From Chlorokybus atmophyticus (Eukaryota; Streptophyta; Chlorokybophyceae; Chlorokybales; Chlorokybaceae): a stretch of DNA of 64,000 bases. Positions 48,981 through 59,275 of this stretch are shown here, piece by piece; position 1 is the stretch's first letter; each line of letters opens with the position of its first letter. The notes under the pieces are model-generated. The model saw only the letters and a program-made list of their open reading frames with translations. It made no database searches and was not told the origin of the DNA. Position numbers and translations under genes: made by a program. Location of the stretch: positions 526,487 to 590,486 of the forward strand of contig RHPI01001202.1 in NCBI GenBank assembly GCA_009103225.1. The letters are read 5' to 3'.

Positions 48981-49381
48981 CCTGCCATCACCCTGCATGC
49001 ATTCACAAGTGTTGATCAATGCTCATTCCCAAAGCCATAATGTGAGGGGCAAAACCCCTTACCTTGGATGTTGCATGCTAATCAGCTTAGACTTGTGAGT
49101 TGTTATGAATATGACGGAGTGCAGTAGCTTCTTTGCTTCACGTTCACAAGTGCTGTTGAATTTACTGGCATGAAGGGCTTGCTTGCTTTGATGGAGGACT
49201 CCATGTCACTGGTTGGGAGCAATGCTGGCCTTGACAACGAGCAGCATGGCCCATGCTGCGTGGGGTACAGGAACGCATTATATTGACACATGACACCGGT
49301 CTTTATGTGGGTCGTTTCTCTTCTTAGACAAGCAATATGTAAGCTTTGCAACACTTATTGCAAAATAAGACACACATTAAT

Positions 49382-50188
49382 TCACACAGAAAGATACGGA
49401 TAAAACACTCTTAGATACTCTGCCGATGGTGGCTTGACGGGGACGAATCGTGCTGCTTGTATAGGCCTCGCACACTTTGTACACCAAGTGAAATCGAGCC
49501 ATGATAAATGCGCTTGGACATCTTGGACTACTGGTGGATACGACTTGCCGGGTGCCCACCACTCTTGAAGACACCACCTTGGTGAGGAGAAGAGTGTGGC
49601 AGGCGTATGCGGCTTTCGAGGCTTGTAATCTGCAAACAAGTGGTGCAGGCAACATTAGGTTCATGTTTGCTGATATTGTTATGACTATGCGAGTTGCAGT
49701 ACCTGTGGGAGATCTGACTATGATGTCAAGGGGATTGTGCCAGTTGCTGGCAGGGAAAGGCAAGTCATGTATATATGCATCGTATAAAAAGCGCCAATGC
49801 CGCATGACAACCGTAAGCTCGGGTATCATATGAGGCAAGTGGTCGGGCATGTGGTGATATACGTCTGCGAAAATGCAAGCAGTTTTGCATGAATGTGTTG
49901 TTCGACCGAAAACACCTACTCAGGCTGTCAACAATCGGCAAGAAGACAACAGCAACAACCTACCAGGATGGTTTTGACGAATTGCCGTGACGATGCGAGC
50001 ATAGCGTTGGTAGTTGAGATTTCCGCGGCTTCTTTGAAACTTCAAATTCTTAACATCACGTATGATGTTCGACGGCCAATGCTTGAGAGAAAAGTTCACA
50101 CGCAGGCAGTGGACGCCTGTCAGGGGTTCTTCATCCGTGTCATAATACAGCCTATAGTAGATTTCCAGCTCTTCCAGCTCGTCCTGTT
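49382..50188 (-). CDS. Unrecognised four-exon family, copy D (exons 2-4; exon 1 lost in gap)
   Basis: Exons 49964-50188, 49703-49864 and 49382-49629 have the same lengths, splice words and phases as copy A. The proteins differ at about nine positions (for example RCLRMNF against HCLRVNF, IPKL against IPEL, and LFV against LSV at the end). The CxxC (WCTKC) and VPVKPPSAEYLRVFYPY are unchanged. Exon 1 would lie beyond the (GA)n and N gap. Right of the gap the minus strand opens MMDEFWRLCEDDDSNDEA and meets a GTGAGC donor, an acidic start that could be exon 1 but does not match copy A closely. No stop or frameshift is seen. Confidence 0.55.
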
Positions 50189-50247
50189 CTGCGCACAAAG
50201 GAGATGTTGCACAGTTACATGGTGAGAAGCAGACGCTTGACACGCGC

Positions 50248-50250
<3 letters not shown>

Positions 50251-50334
<84 letters not shown>
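50251..50334. repeat. (GA)n microsatellite running into the gap
   Basis: At least 84 bp of GA in intron 1 of copy D, then Ns. Confidence 0.97.
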
Positions 50335-50913
50335 NNNNNNNNNNNNNNNNNNNNNNNNNNNNNNNNNNNNNNNNNNNNNNNNNNNNNNNNNNNNNNNNNN
50401 NNNNNNNNNNNNNNNNNNNNNNNNNNNNNNNNNNNNNNNNNNNNNNNNNNNNNNNNNNNNNNNNNNNNNNNNNNNNNNNNNNNNNNNNNNNNNNNNNNNN
50501 NNNNNNNNNNNNNNNNNNNNNNNNNNNNNNNNNNNNNNNNNNNNNNNNNNNNNNNNNNNNNNNNNNNNNNNNNNNNNNNNNNNNNNNNNNNNNNNNNNNN
50601 NNNNNNNNNNNNNNNNNNNNNNNNNNNNNNNNNNNNNNNNNNNNNNNNNNNNNNNNNNNNNNNNNNNNNNNNNNNNNNNNNNNNNNNNNNNNNNNNNNNN
50701 NNNNNNNNNNNNNNNNNNNNNNNNNNNNNNNNNNNNNNNNNNNNNNNNNNNNNNNNNNNNNNNNNNNNNNNNNNNNNNNNNNNNNNNNNNNNNNNNNNNN
50801 NNNNNNNNNNNNNNNNNNNNNNNNNNNNNNNNNNNNNNNNNNNNNNNNNNNNNNNNNNNNNNNNNNNNNNNNNNNNNNNNNNNNNNNNNNNNNNNNNNNN
50901 NNNNNNNNNNNNN
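50335..50913. other. Assembly gap, 579 N
   Basis: Unknown sequence inside a microsatellite; the size may be an estimate. Confidence 0.99.
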
Positions 50914-51819
50914 CATTTTAACCTCAACCATGACAGCTCACGCCTCATCATTACTATCATCATCCTCGCACAGCCGCCAAAATTCATCCATCATTGGGCT
51001 CCCCCCCCCGCCCACCACCACCTTATGACTGTCCTGCTTGGGCTGTCCCAGCAGAAGCGTCCTCCAGCAGGAATCAGGGGAGCGAGCTGCCCCTGCCCCT
51101 GCGCCTGCGCCTGCGCCCGCGCCCGCGCCGCCTAGGCTGCGCCCGCTGCAGGAATTCCTTAGAAGAGCTTGCGCACTCCGCCGTGTGCTACAAACACGTG
51201 TGCTGCTGCTGCTTTGTGTTGTTTCGTTTTGTCGTTGCGAGGTGTGTACTCGTGGTAGTGCAAGTGAGGGAGGCGAGGAAGGTTTGCAGGGGAGAAGACG
51301 GGGCTGCCTGGCGCTACTTCCTCACGCGCGCTTGCGTGCAAGTAAGGCCACACAGCACGTCGCTCTGCAATATGTCGCTGGCTTGTCTTGCCTCACTGAA
51401 TGACAGCCCTTACTGTCCTCTTCAACGTGCCAACCCGCTACACGTGCTTTAACATGCACTCTAAAAAAGGCAGTGCGTGTGACTGAATTACGTCTGAAAC
51501 TACTCGCGCGGAATTGCTTTGGTAGACTAATTCTGTTAGTAGTAGTAACCTACTGAGGTCTTGGATACTTCAATAGATTACTACTGAAGTACCCAATAGC
51601 TCAGTAGACTAGTGCTACTGTTAGTAGTCTACTGAAGTATTGAGTTGCTCAAACCACAAATCCTACTACTATTAGTAGTAGCAGCAGTAGTTGTGTTGGT
51701 AGTAGTCGTAGTAGTAGTCGGCATGGTCAATAGTAGCATTCTATCCAAGGGCAGGGATAGATTTATGTAAAGTCAGGCTTGCAGGGACGGGGCAGTGGTA
51801 GCGACGACATGCGTGCACG
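50914..51819. other. Gap flank and diverged duplicate of the 38-39 kb region
   Basis: After the gap come a C-run, a CCTGCG/CCCGCG run and the block related to 37940-38320, then TAGTAG-rich sequence at 51530-51720. Apart from the possible acidic exon at the gap edge (minus strand, 50931-50986), nothing coding is seen. Confidence 0.45.
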
Positions 51820-53170
51820 ACATCAATGCTTCTGTCTTTGGTCCGATGAAGCCTGGTAGGCCATGTAAAGCTGACTCTGAATGCTTGTTGCTTAGTGATG
51901 TACTGGTTGATGTGCGCATTGCTTGTGCGCAGGTGGCTCGATTGCTGACTGCAACTGGAAAAGTCTTACCATCCGGAAGCCGGTCATGCCTGCTACTTTT
52001 CCGTTTTGGATCCATTTGATACTTCCAAAGTGCTATTCACATTGCCTATGGCTGTTGGGTACTTTGACGAACACGCAGTAACTGTGCGTTTCAGTTGCAC
52101 ACGCAGGAAACGTTATGTACAAGCCTCTACTTAAGGCATCAAGCTGACAGTGTTGTTGAGGTAAGCAGCACTTTGACTTGAAGCTTTTCTTGGTAAAGAG
52201 AAGGCAAACGAGCCGTCCATCCTGCTGCAAGTAAAACCGAGCATCAAGACGGGAGCTGCCAGTCTTGGCCGATCCTGTCATGCGCTTCTACAGCTGTGAA
52301 CCGCAGGCTCACAGGTTGAGCCTAATGTACCACCGGTAAGGTAAGCACTGTTTGATGTCTTACAAATTGGTCTCTTCCTGTCATTTACGCATGTGCGTAC
52401 GGCTGACCCGTTGCATGCGGTTGTCCTCACAAGTTCACACTGCATGTTGCGCAACACCTCAGTCCTTGACAATATGCGCACAGGTTTACATGCACAGTGC
52501 GGGGCGTGCTGTTGATCTGTAGTTTCCAGCTGCTAATGTTGCTTGCTCGCAGCTGCTGCCGCTGCCCATGCCTGGAAGCTGAAGTAATTGAGCTGGAAGA
52601 CGTGCCCGGCGCACCCACACATCCCCCAACAGTTGTGTTGGAAGACGCCGCAGCAGAACTCGCACCTGCGCTAGTAAAGAAGTGGTAGAGGAAGATAGAG
52701 TAGAGTTAGTAGAGTTAGTAGATTTAGTCGCCCGCGGCTTTCCCATCAGCAAAGGGTCCAGTAAGAAGGGTACCTGTCGCTGCTTCAAGTGCTGAAGAGC
52801 AGCTGTGACAGGAGCGGCCGAGCAGCAGCCTCGCCGGCCTGCCAGCTGGCAGGCAAGGCACTCTTCAACAACAACCTGACACCGGCCCTGCACAGGTGGA
52901 CATCCACCGCTCGCAACACCAACGTGAGGGGACATTAGCAGGTCCACATGTTGACGGGGACAGCAAGTCGGACTTGTACAGGTACATGACTTGTACAAAA
53001 GCATCTGAGCGATCCCAAGCACCCGTTTAGCGCTTGTGGTGTGGACCCACAGGCCAGTAAGCCGCAGGGCAACCAAGCGCGCATGCGCAGCATCGCCGGC
53101 AGTGTGCCTGATGGCACACGCAGGCGCAGCACGAGTGCATGCTTGGATGGTGGGGACGCTGCCGACGAGT
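51820..53170 (+). pseudogene. Seipin pseudogene
   Basis: Follows the seipin gene of 23.5-26.4 kb from intron 3 onward. Traces in order: TCTTTGGTCCGATGAAGCCTG (against TGTTTGGCCAGATCAAGCCTG); QVARLLTATGKVLPSGSRSC against QVTAQLLTADGQVLVSGSRPC; HFDLKL after a GTAAGCAG acceptor; a VNRRLTG-like end of exon 6; and VRGVLLICSFQLLMLLARSC, the second membrane segment, then the Pro/Ala/Val/Glu-rich tail in pieces. Stops (for example SGSI and TGA near 52019) and indels break every exon. The first two exons and membrane segment 1 are absent. Introns are kept, so this arose by DNA duplication and not by retrocopy. Confidence 0.75.
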
Positions 53171-54348
53171 GCTGGGGAGGGAGTTGCAGTGCAATTTATA
53201 GTACATGTTGACACGTAGCAGAGCTTGTTGTCTATGGTACACAGGAAGTATTGACATGTAGCTTGTGTGCGAGCGCAGGCCTTGTAGACGACTGCCACAA
53301 GTGCATTATCAATGGGCCAACTCGCCTCACAATGCGCTAGCTTCAAGACAAGGACATGCCAGAGCGGATGAGGGCCCACAAGTGTGACATCCAGTGGCTA
53401 TGCGGCTACTGCGACGACACAAGGCCACGCCACACAAAGTCGTTGTCGATGACACTGATCACCTCCTATAAAACACGGGCGTGCACTTCACCTCCCTCAC
53501 CGCAGCGCTGTGTTTCATCACCTGGCGGGTTGTCACATGGCCAAAGTTGAAACTGTCCACATCTTGGTGGGTTGGAACTCAACAACACTCGTACTCACGA
53601 GCATGCTCACCTGCAGGCAATCGTGAATGGACGCGTCCTCCACGCTCCTGAATGAAAGCAAGATGCAGATGCTGGAGTCGCTTATGACTGACTCAAAATA
53701 GAGCATCTCAGCACTGTCACCTGTGCAAACAGAACAGCTTTGCCCAGAATAACTTTATGTTGGAATGCTTGCAGCTGAACAGTTCATGGCTGCTAGCATA
53801 CTGGATGTGGGTGCATGCAGCTGGTCTTAAACGAGCTCAACCAGCCCCAGATTCATCTCGTGCGAGGAGCGATGATGGCGAGAGCCGCATGTGGAATCAT
53901 AGCGCTGAGAGAGACGAGGGCATGTATGTATAATAAGTAGAATGCAAGGATTGTGGCATGCATGAGAGTGTGACACACACATGCATGAGCAGTCTACTCA
54001 CCACACTATGAAGCACTCTCATTAACCACCGGGCTGCTAACCTAGCTGCTACCTACCTTCTCTACTGCGCATACCCATTAGACATGCATGCATGCATGCG
54101 TGCGTCATCACCTGCACATGTATGTATGTATGTATGTGAAGAGTGGTGTTGAGGTGTGTAGTCAGAAGGTTGAGCTTATCATGAAGCCAATCATAGCGGG
54201 TTGTGTGGCAAGTAAGAAAGTGCAGCAATGTTTTGATGTAACATTGTTTGACAACATCATTGGAAAAGCGCGTTGGTGGATTACAACCTAGTACATTATA
54301 TACAAGTTACGACTTTACATCAGGGTTTGGAATGTGTTACCGAGTACC
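53171..54348. other. Spacer with dispersed repeat copy 3
   Basis: Contains the CATGC-rich dispersed repeat (about 53930-54140, ending in a (GTAT)n run) and, near 53350, a plus-strand open stretch with DMPERMRAHKCDIQWLCGYC that I do not recognise. No spliced gene was found. Confidence 0.4.
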
Positions 54349-56113
54349 CTATTTCTTTAAGTAGAAAATGATTGCCACTACCAGCGCTGCATACGTAGCC
54401 AAGCATGGCAAAAGTGCCTTGAGCAGCATCATTTTCCCTCCTCCCCAAAGCTCCTCATGGTACTGCAACCTGCAAAAATGTATAATCATATTATATCATG
54501 TATCACTGTGTGCTCCGATTAGTCACAACATTGAATATCAGTTGTGAAACATCAGTAAGAGCATCTAGTAACCATACCTTGCCCAAGCCAATGCCCTTTC
54601 GTGCCGCCACCAACGACGCAAGCCAGGCAAGTCCTTATCCCACATCGCAAGGATCGCGAGCGCGGCTGTGCAGATCAGTTTTCCCCTACTTGTGTTGGGA
54701 TCGTGCAGCACCAGAGTTGGTACCAATGACATAACCGCCGCCATGGTCGTGCGTGCCATCTCCAAGACTGGCTCAGCCCAATCAGCAATATCTGTTGAAG
54801 TGAGTTTGATCAGCATACAACTCGCGCACGTGTGCATGTGCAAGTGATGAAGCCTTAAGGCTGTAATGCACGCATGAACAGTATGGGCGGTAGAGGGAAT
54901 ACGCTTTACGAACAAGCTTGATAGGCCCTATTTAGCTTGTTTGTAAAGGGTATTCCCTCTACAGCCCGGGGTTGGTGTAGAATTGGATAGCATGCAAGCG
55001 TGAGGCTCAACCTGATGAAAAGGTGTGTGCAATGTGAGGAGTACTCTATGTGTGACGCCGTGTGCACGATCTTAATGGTTCGCTCTTACATACATTACCC
55101 GTTTAACATAAACCGCATGATATGATAAACAACGTACTTACCTGAATACACGCAGAGTGTGTATACGTGGTCAGCGTCAGGGTGATCCCTTCTCACGATA
55201 TCCGTCGGCGCCAGCATTACTCCCGCATCATACACCACAAAGACCCTATCCGGTATGAGCGGGTTGGAGATGCCATTGCGCCCGCAGCAGCGAGTGGGTA
55301 CCATTCGCAAACTGGCAGCAGAATCTGTAGAAGTGCACTGTGCGCGCACTAGCTGGATGAATGTAGAGGCCTGAATATCGCTATTGCCTGGCGGTATCAG
55401 GTGAGAATACCCCTGCAGCACCGCTTGCAATGTATGTGATATGATCTGCACGCAAAAGCATGCATGTGGTGGTGTTAGTGGCTATGATACTATTCGATGA
55501 GATATAACATCTTCAGTAAGCACATATGAGGTTTGAGAATACACATAGGGGTGAGTACTAAAGCTATCCACACAACATGCGTCTCCTCATGTTCACAGCG
55601 CAATATGTGACACATGTTGATTAGCTATAAGTCTCAGTTTCGTGATGCATACCTTGCTGTTATCGTGGTGTCTCAGCAGCACAATGTGGAAGGGTATGTC
55701 ATTTGTCCTCGCGCCCGACGGGGCTGTTGCAGATGCGCCGATTGAAGGCAATGTAGCCGGAAGAGCGGATGCAGCTGAAGATGACAAAGGTTTTGCAAAC
55801 TGCGATGGCAACGTGACAGGCGGGGCAGATGCAACCGAAGATGGCAATGACAGCGCCAACTCCGATGGTTGCCGCACCCTGGGGGCCCTCTGGGACTGGG
55901 GTTCTTCAAACGGCATGTGCAAGGCAGGACCCTGAAACACGTAATTGGTCTTCCTCATAACATCAATACGTTAAACTTAAAAAGATAATAATTTTTCTGG
56001 TCAACCAATACTTGTACTGACAACTCACATTCAAGCCACAACATTCGTGTCTGAAGTACCTGCATGCTCTCCTCCGCATGTTCAGATGGAGTAATGTCGC
56101 CGGTACCCCCCAT
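54349..56113 (-). CDS. Unrecognised tail-anchored membrane protein family, intact copy (323 aa)
   Basis: Five exons on the minus strand: 56060-56113, 55653-55931, 55142-55445, 54578-54791, 54349-54469, with phases 0, 0, 1, 2 and TAG. The ATG at 56113 starts MGGTGDITPSEHAEESMQ. Exon 2 is Pro/Ser/Ala-rich, with two near-repeats (SLPSSVASAPPVTLPSQFAK and SSSAASALPATLPS), and ends TNDIPFHIVLLRHHDNSK. Exon 3 has SDIQASTFIQLVRAQC and RCCGRNGISNPLIPDRVFVV. Exon 4 has two hydrophobic patches and LPGLRRWWRHERALAW. Exon 5 ends in a hydrophobic segment (ALLPCLATYAALVVAIIFYL) followed by KK. The layout suggests a cytosolic protein anchored by its C-terminus, possibly with additional membrane contact in exon 4. 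I do not know the family. The frameshifted paralogue at 41.5-43.7 kb shares the intron phases. Intron 3 contains a 29-bp-arm hairpin. Confidence 0.6.
54890..54962. repeat. Inverted repeat, 29-bp arms with two mismatches, 15-nt loop
   Basis: 54890-54918 (GTAGAGGGAATACG...) pairs with 54934-54962. It lies in intron 3 of the tail-anchored protein gene and would form a strong hairpin in the pre-mRNA. Confidence 0.85.
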
Positions 56114-56849
56114 GGTTTGTGCTTCCTAACAGCATGTTCAATGACTTGACCTGGCTACTCACGACTAGCAAAAGTTAGCATGGTTGTGAGGCCGGCGGAA
56201 GTGCATGCTATGTGACTTCAACATGCCTGCAAGCACATCCGTCGACACACGCAACACGAACTTCGTTTGGAGCGACCTGAGTGCCTTAACAGCCTGTTGC
56301 GCTGAGACGCAAATGTCACGCATGCACAGCCCATCGTGCCTCATTGCTTTCTGCTACTCACCTCACTCTCCTAAAGGCGTTCCTCTTGGGTTGCCTTCCT
56401 CAGGCCCCTTCATGGTCGCCGCGGCTCGCAGTTGCCTTAACAGTGTCAATGCCTCTCTGGCACTGCCTCCCGTCCCCTGCTATGTGTCGTGCAAGGCCGT
56501 CCCGCTTGGGGCCTAAGTCCTCCACGCTCTTGAAGGGTTTCCCTGGCATAGGTCTGGCTCAGTCGGTGCAGTGCAGGCGGAAGCAAGCAGCTTGTTATTA
56601 GCAATGAGTCATAAGTAACATTGTCATGGAGAGAACCCAAGGCAGAGACACAGTTACACACGCACACACAATCTCTAAACAGCATGCATGCATATACATG
56701 CTGTGCACGCAGACATACACGTGCATGCATGCATACATGCATGGACTCGTACATGCAAACATGCATGCCATATTTTTAACCCGATAAGGGCCTGTCTGCA
56801 TGCACAAAGCTTTGTGCAAGCAGATAGGCAGAGGTTCCTGCCGTAGTTT
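56114..56849. other. Upstream region of the tail-anchored protein gene
   Basis: Contains CATGC-rich simple sequence at 56680-56770. No exon recognised. Confidence 0.4.
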
Positions 56850-57691
56850 TGGGCAGCTGAGCTGCCAAATGGAACCGCTCATTGCATGCAATGCTTCAAC
56901 GCAGCGCACAGCCGTCTACCCACTGCGTTCACAAGTACACAAGAAGGCGGTGGAATGCAACGACTGCAGGCATGTAAGACAGCAGTCCATAGCTCGCAAG
57001 CGCCAGGTAGCGCCTTGCGGGCGCACTCTACATGAGCTGTCACTTGCGTATAGGCGCGCCCACCCCAGCATGCAGGTAGCGGCCACTAAGACTTGAGGGC
57101 AATACGGTTCTGCAGCAGCAACTCCTCCTCATACGCCAGGTCAGCCTCCAGGCTCAACAGCCCTACTAATCCACCAACAACAATCACCACATCTCGCCTC
57201 TCAACCCCACTTCGCAACCATACACTTGCGTCACACGTTGTCTAATCAGCCGGCCTCCCTCACTCCCTCGCCCGGAGGCAACACAGGCCTAGCAGCGAGA
57301 GGCCTTTTCGAAGATTCCGAGAACCCAAGTCAAATAAAAAAAAGGAAGAAATGGCCTGCAGTTGTAAAAGGCGCAGTAAACCGGGTCATAGCATGTCGGT
57401 GGCTGATAACCGTGCTGTGTCGTGTGTCTGAGGTGTGCCAGTAAGCTGGACACACAGTGTCCACATTCTAAGGTGTGACAGTGTGCTGTGCGATAATCTT
57501 AATGCATTAACCTTGCCTGCCTCTTGCCGTACGAGTGCATGCATCAGCAAGGACTGTTGCAAGAAGTGACGGACATGAAGCAATAAGCATGCATGTAATA
57601 GCTTTGGCAAGGTGCTATGCTGCCTGCTGATTCATTTGCGGCCCCCCTATTCTACCCTATGCTTATTACACATACGTATGTGTACAAAGTA

Positions 57692-57745
57692 TGTGTACAA
57701 AGTATGCAGTGGGGTGTATACACCCCACTGCATACTTTGTACACA
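57692..57745. repeat. Perfect 54-bp palindrome with no loop
   Basis: Two exact 27-bp arms meet at 57718/57719 (centre GGGGTGTATACACCCC). The left arm is preceded by a 13-bp direct repeat (TATGTGTACAAAG twice). Confidence 0.95.
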
Positions 57746-58196
57746 CAACACCCCGGTTTCGTGCCTGCAATAGTACAATTAGCAGTAGCATACACAACCC
57801 CCTTACTATGGATCAGTAAACATCCTCACGTTGGCACCTTCAGGCACTGGCCAATTGCTTTGCAAAGCACTTGTAGCACTTGAGCATCAATACCTTGGTG
57901 CAGGAATGCCATGAAACGAACACTACAATATAATGGGACACTGGCATCAGCGCTACTACCAACCGAATGCCTTTCAACGGCATGGCACCATTTGTGCTGG
58001 CCCTTCCATTGGTCCCAATAGTCGGGTACCCACTGCAAACTGGCAGAACGGCCAAATTGGATGAACATCCCAATCTCAAAATCGATTCTTCACTGTCACC
58101 TAGTGCTTTCTACAAGACCAGCTGCCAAATGCTGCTAGTTCATACCCCTACTGGTGCCGCAGCAACCCAACAACATATGTTGAGGTAATACTATTC

Positions 58197-58380
58197 TCAT
58201 CGCACATGCTCCCACACGCCCAACATACAGTCCCACCAAAACAACAGTGCAACAATTACATCAGCCACTGTAAACAGCCACCGAGCTACATGCACAATCT
58301 TGCATTCGCTCACCGAAGATGTGACCAGATGAGTAGATACGTCGCAATATGTTTTCCCTGCCGGCCGACTAAATATTGGC
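58197..58380 (-). pseudogene. LEC14B/DCAF11-type WD40 fragment, copy 3 (last exon)
   Basis: Corresponds to the last intron and exon of copy 2: VTSS, the intron, then WDCMLGVWEHVR and TGA. The acceptor that reads TTTCAG in copy 2 reads TTTTGG here, so the last exon can no longer be spliced normally. Upstream homology stops within the preceding exon. Confidence 0.65.
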
Positions 58381-58509
58381 AACGGCCGTGCACCTGAAGA
58401 TACCAGTCTAGGCTGTCGTGGCTCAGGCCACCTGTAATCTTGATACAGGGACCCAATAGTAACTTTCGTTACTTTAAGGCCCTTTTTATTACAATTTGGT
58501 CTTTGACAG

Positions 58510-58815
58510 TTGACTATGCCTAAGTAACAGGCGCCTGATAGTTACCTATCAGGCCTTAACAGGTGACTTTATATAATTAAACAGGCACCTAGTAGTCACA
58601 CACCAGGCCTTAACAAATGACTTTGTGTAATTCACAGGCAACTGTTAGTTACACATCAGGCCTTATTAGGTGACTACAACTAATCAACGGGCACCTGTAA
58701 GTTACACATCAGTCTTACTTAGGTGACTCAGCCTATGTGACACGCACCTGCAGGTTACACACCAGTCCAGCGCAGGCGACTAAGCTTAATTCACAAGCAC
58801 CAACTAGGTAATTAT
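58510..58815. repeat. 53-bp minisatellite, about six diverged units
   Basis: The word GCACCT or a variant recurs at 58531, 58585, 58638, 58691, 58744 and 58797, that is every 53-54 bp. Each unit reads roughly GGCACCTGxxAGTTACACATCAGGCCTTAxxAGGTGACT and an AT-rich tail. GGCACCTG and CAGGTGACT-like words give it partial dyad symmetry. Confidence 0.85.
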
Positions 58816-59275
58816 CGACAAAATAAGGCATGCTTTAACAACTGAAGGTGACCAACGCCTAACTGTCGTCATATGTATTTGCATAGCTTGACTACACGCG
58901 ACTGTCACTGACTTCCAGCATTGTTATGTGCCTGTGCTGTGTACATGTACCTGGAATGTGTACAGTGTCTCTCAGTCACCTGCCAAGGCTTGTAGTTCGA
59001 TTATGTGACTCGAATGCAGTTCTGTTGTATATCATAGGGATGCAAGTATTGATGTGCATGAGCATAATGACGATTGACTGAGCTGGTTTAAGATGCACAA
59101 CACTCAGTTACAAGAGCCTTGTAGCTATGTACACTACCAGCTAAACGGACTACCAACTGCGCTACAGCTCCTCTCCATTATCGCTTTGCTCGTCATTACG
59201 GAACAAAGCACCATGCGCTGGGGCCTGTGGAGGAGACGCCGGAGCTTGCTCTTCCTCCACAAACGGTTGTGCCAG
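58816..59275. other. 3' flank of the next gene, nothing recognised
   Basis: Ordinary mixed sequence between the minisatellite and the stop codon at 59276. I see no exon. Confidence 0.4.

Larger units (their letters stand above)
49080..50334. repeat. Large duplicated segment, copy D (partner 26561-27772)
   Basis: Direct-orientation copy of the 26.5-kb segment, starting at ATCAGCTTAGACTTGTGA and continuing through exons 4 to 2 of the unrecognised gene and into a (GA)n tract that runs into the gap. Small indels relative to copy A lie in the 3' flank. Confidence 0.85.
56850..58400. repeat. Segmental duplication, right copy (partner about 47100-48980)
   Basis: Same ordered blocks as the left copy. 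It is interrupted by the 54-bp palindrome and shortened at its LEC14B end. Confidence 0.6.

Noticed and set aside
58510-58815. Regular repeats considered as a CRISPR array
   Set aside because: Units are contiguous and diverged with no unique spacers, and the host is a eukaryote.
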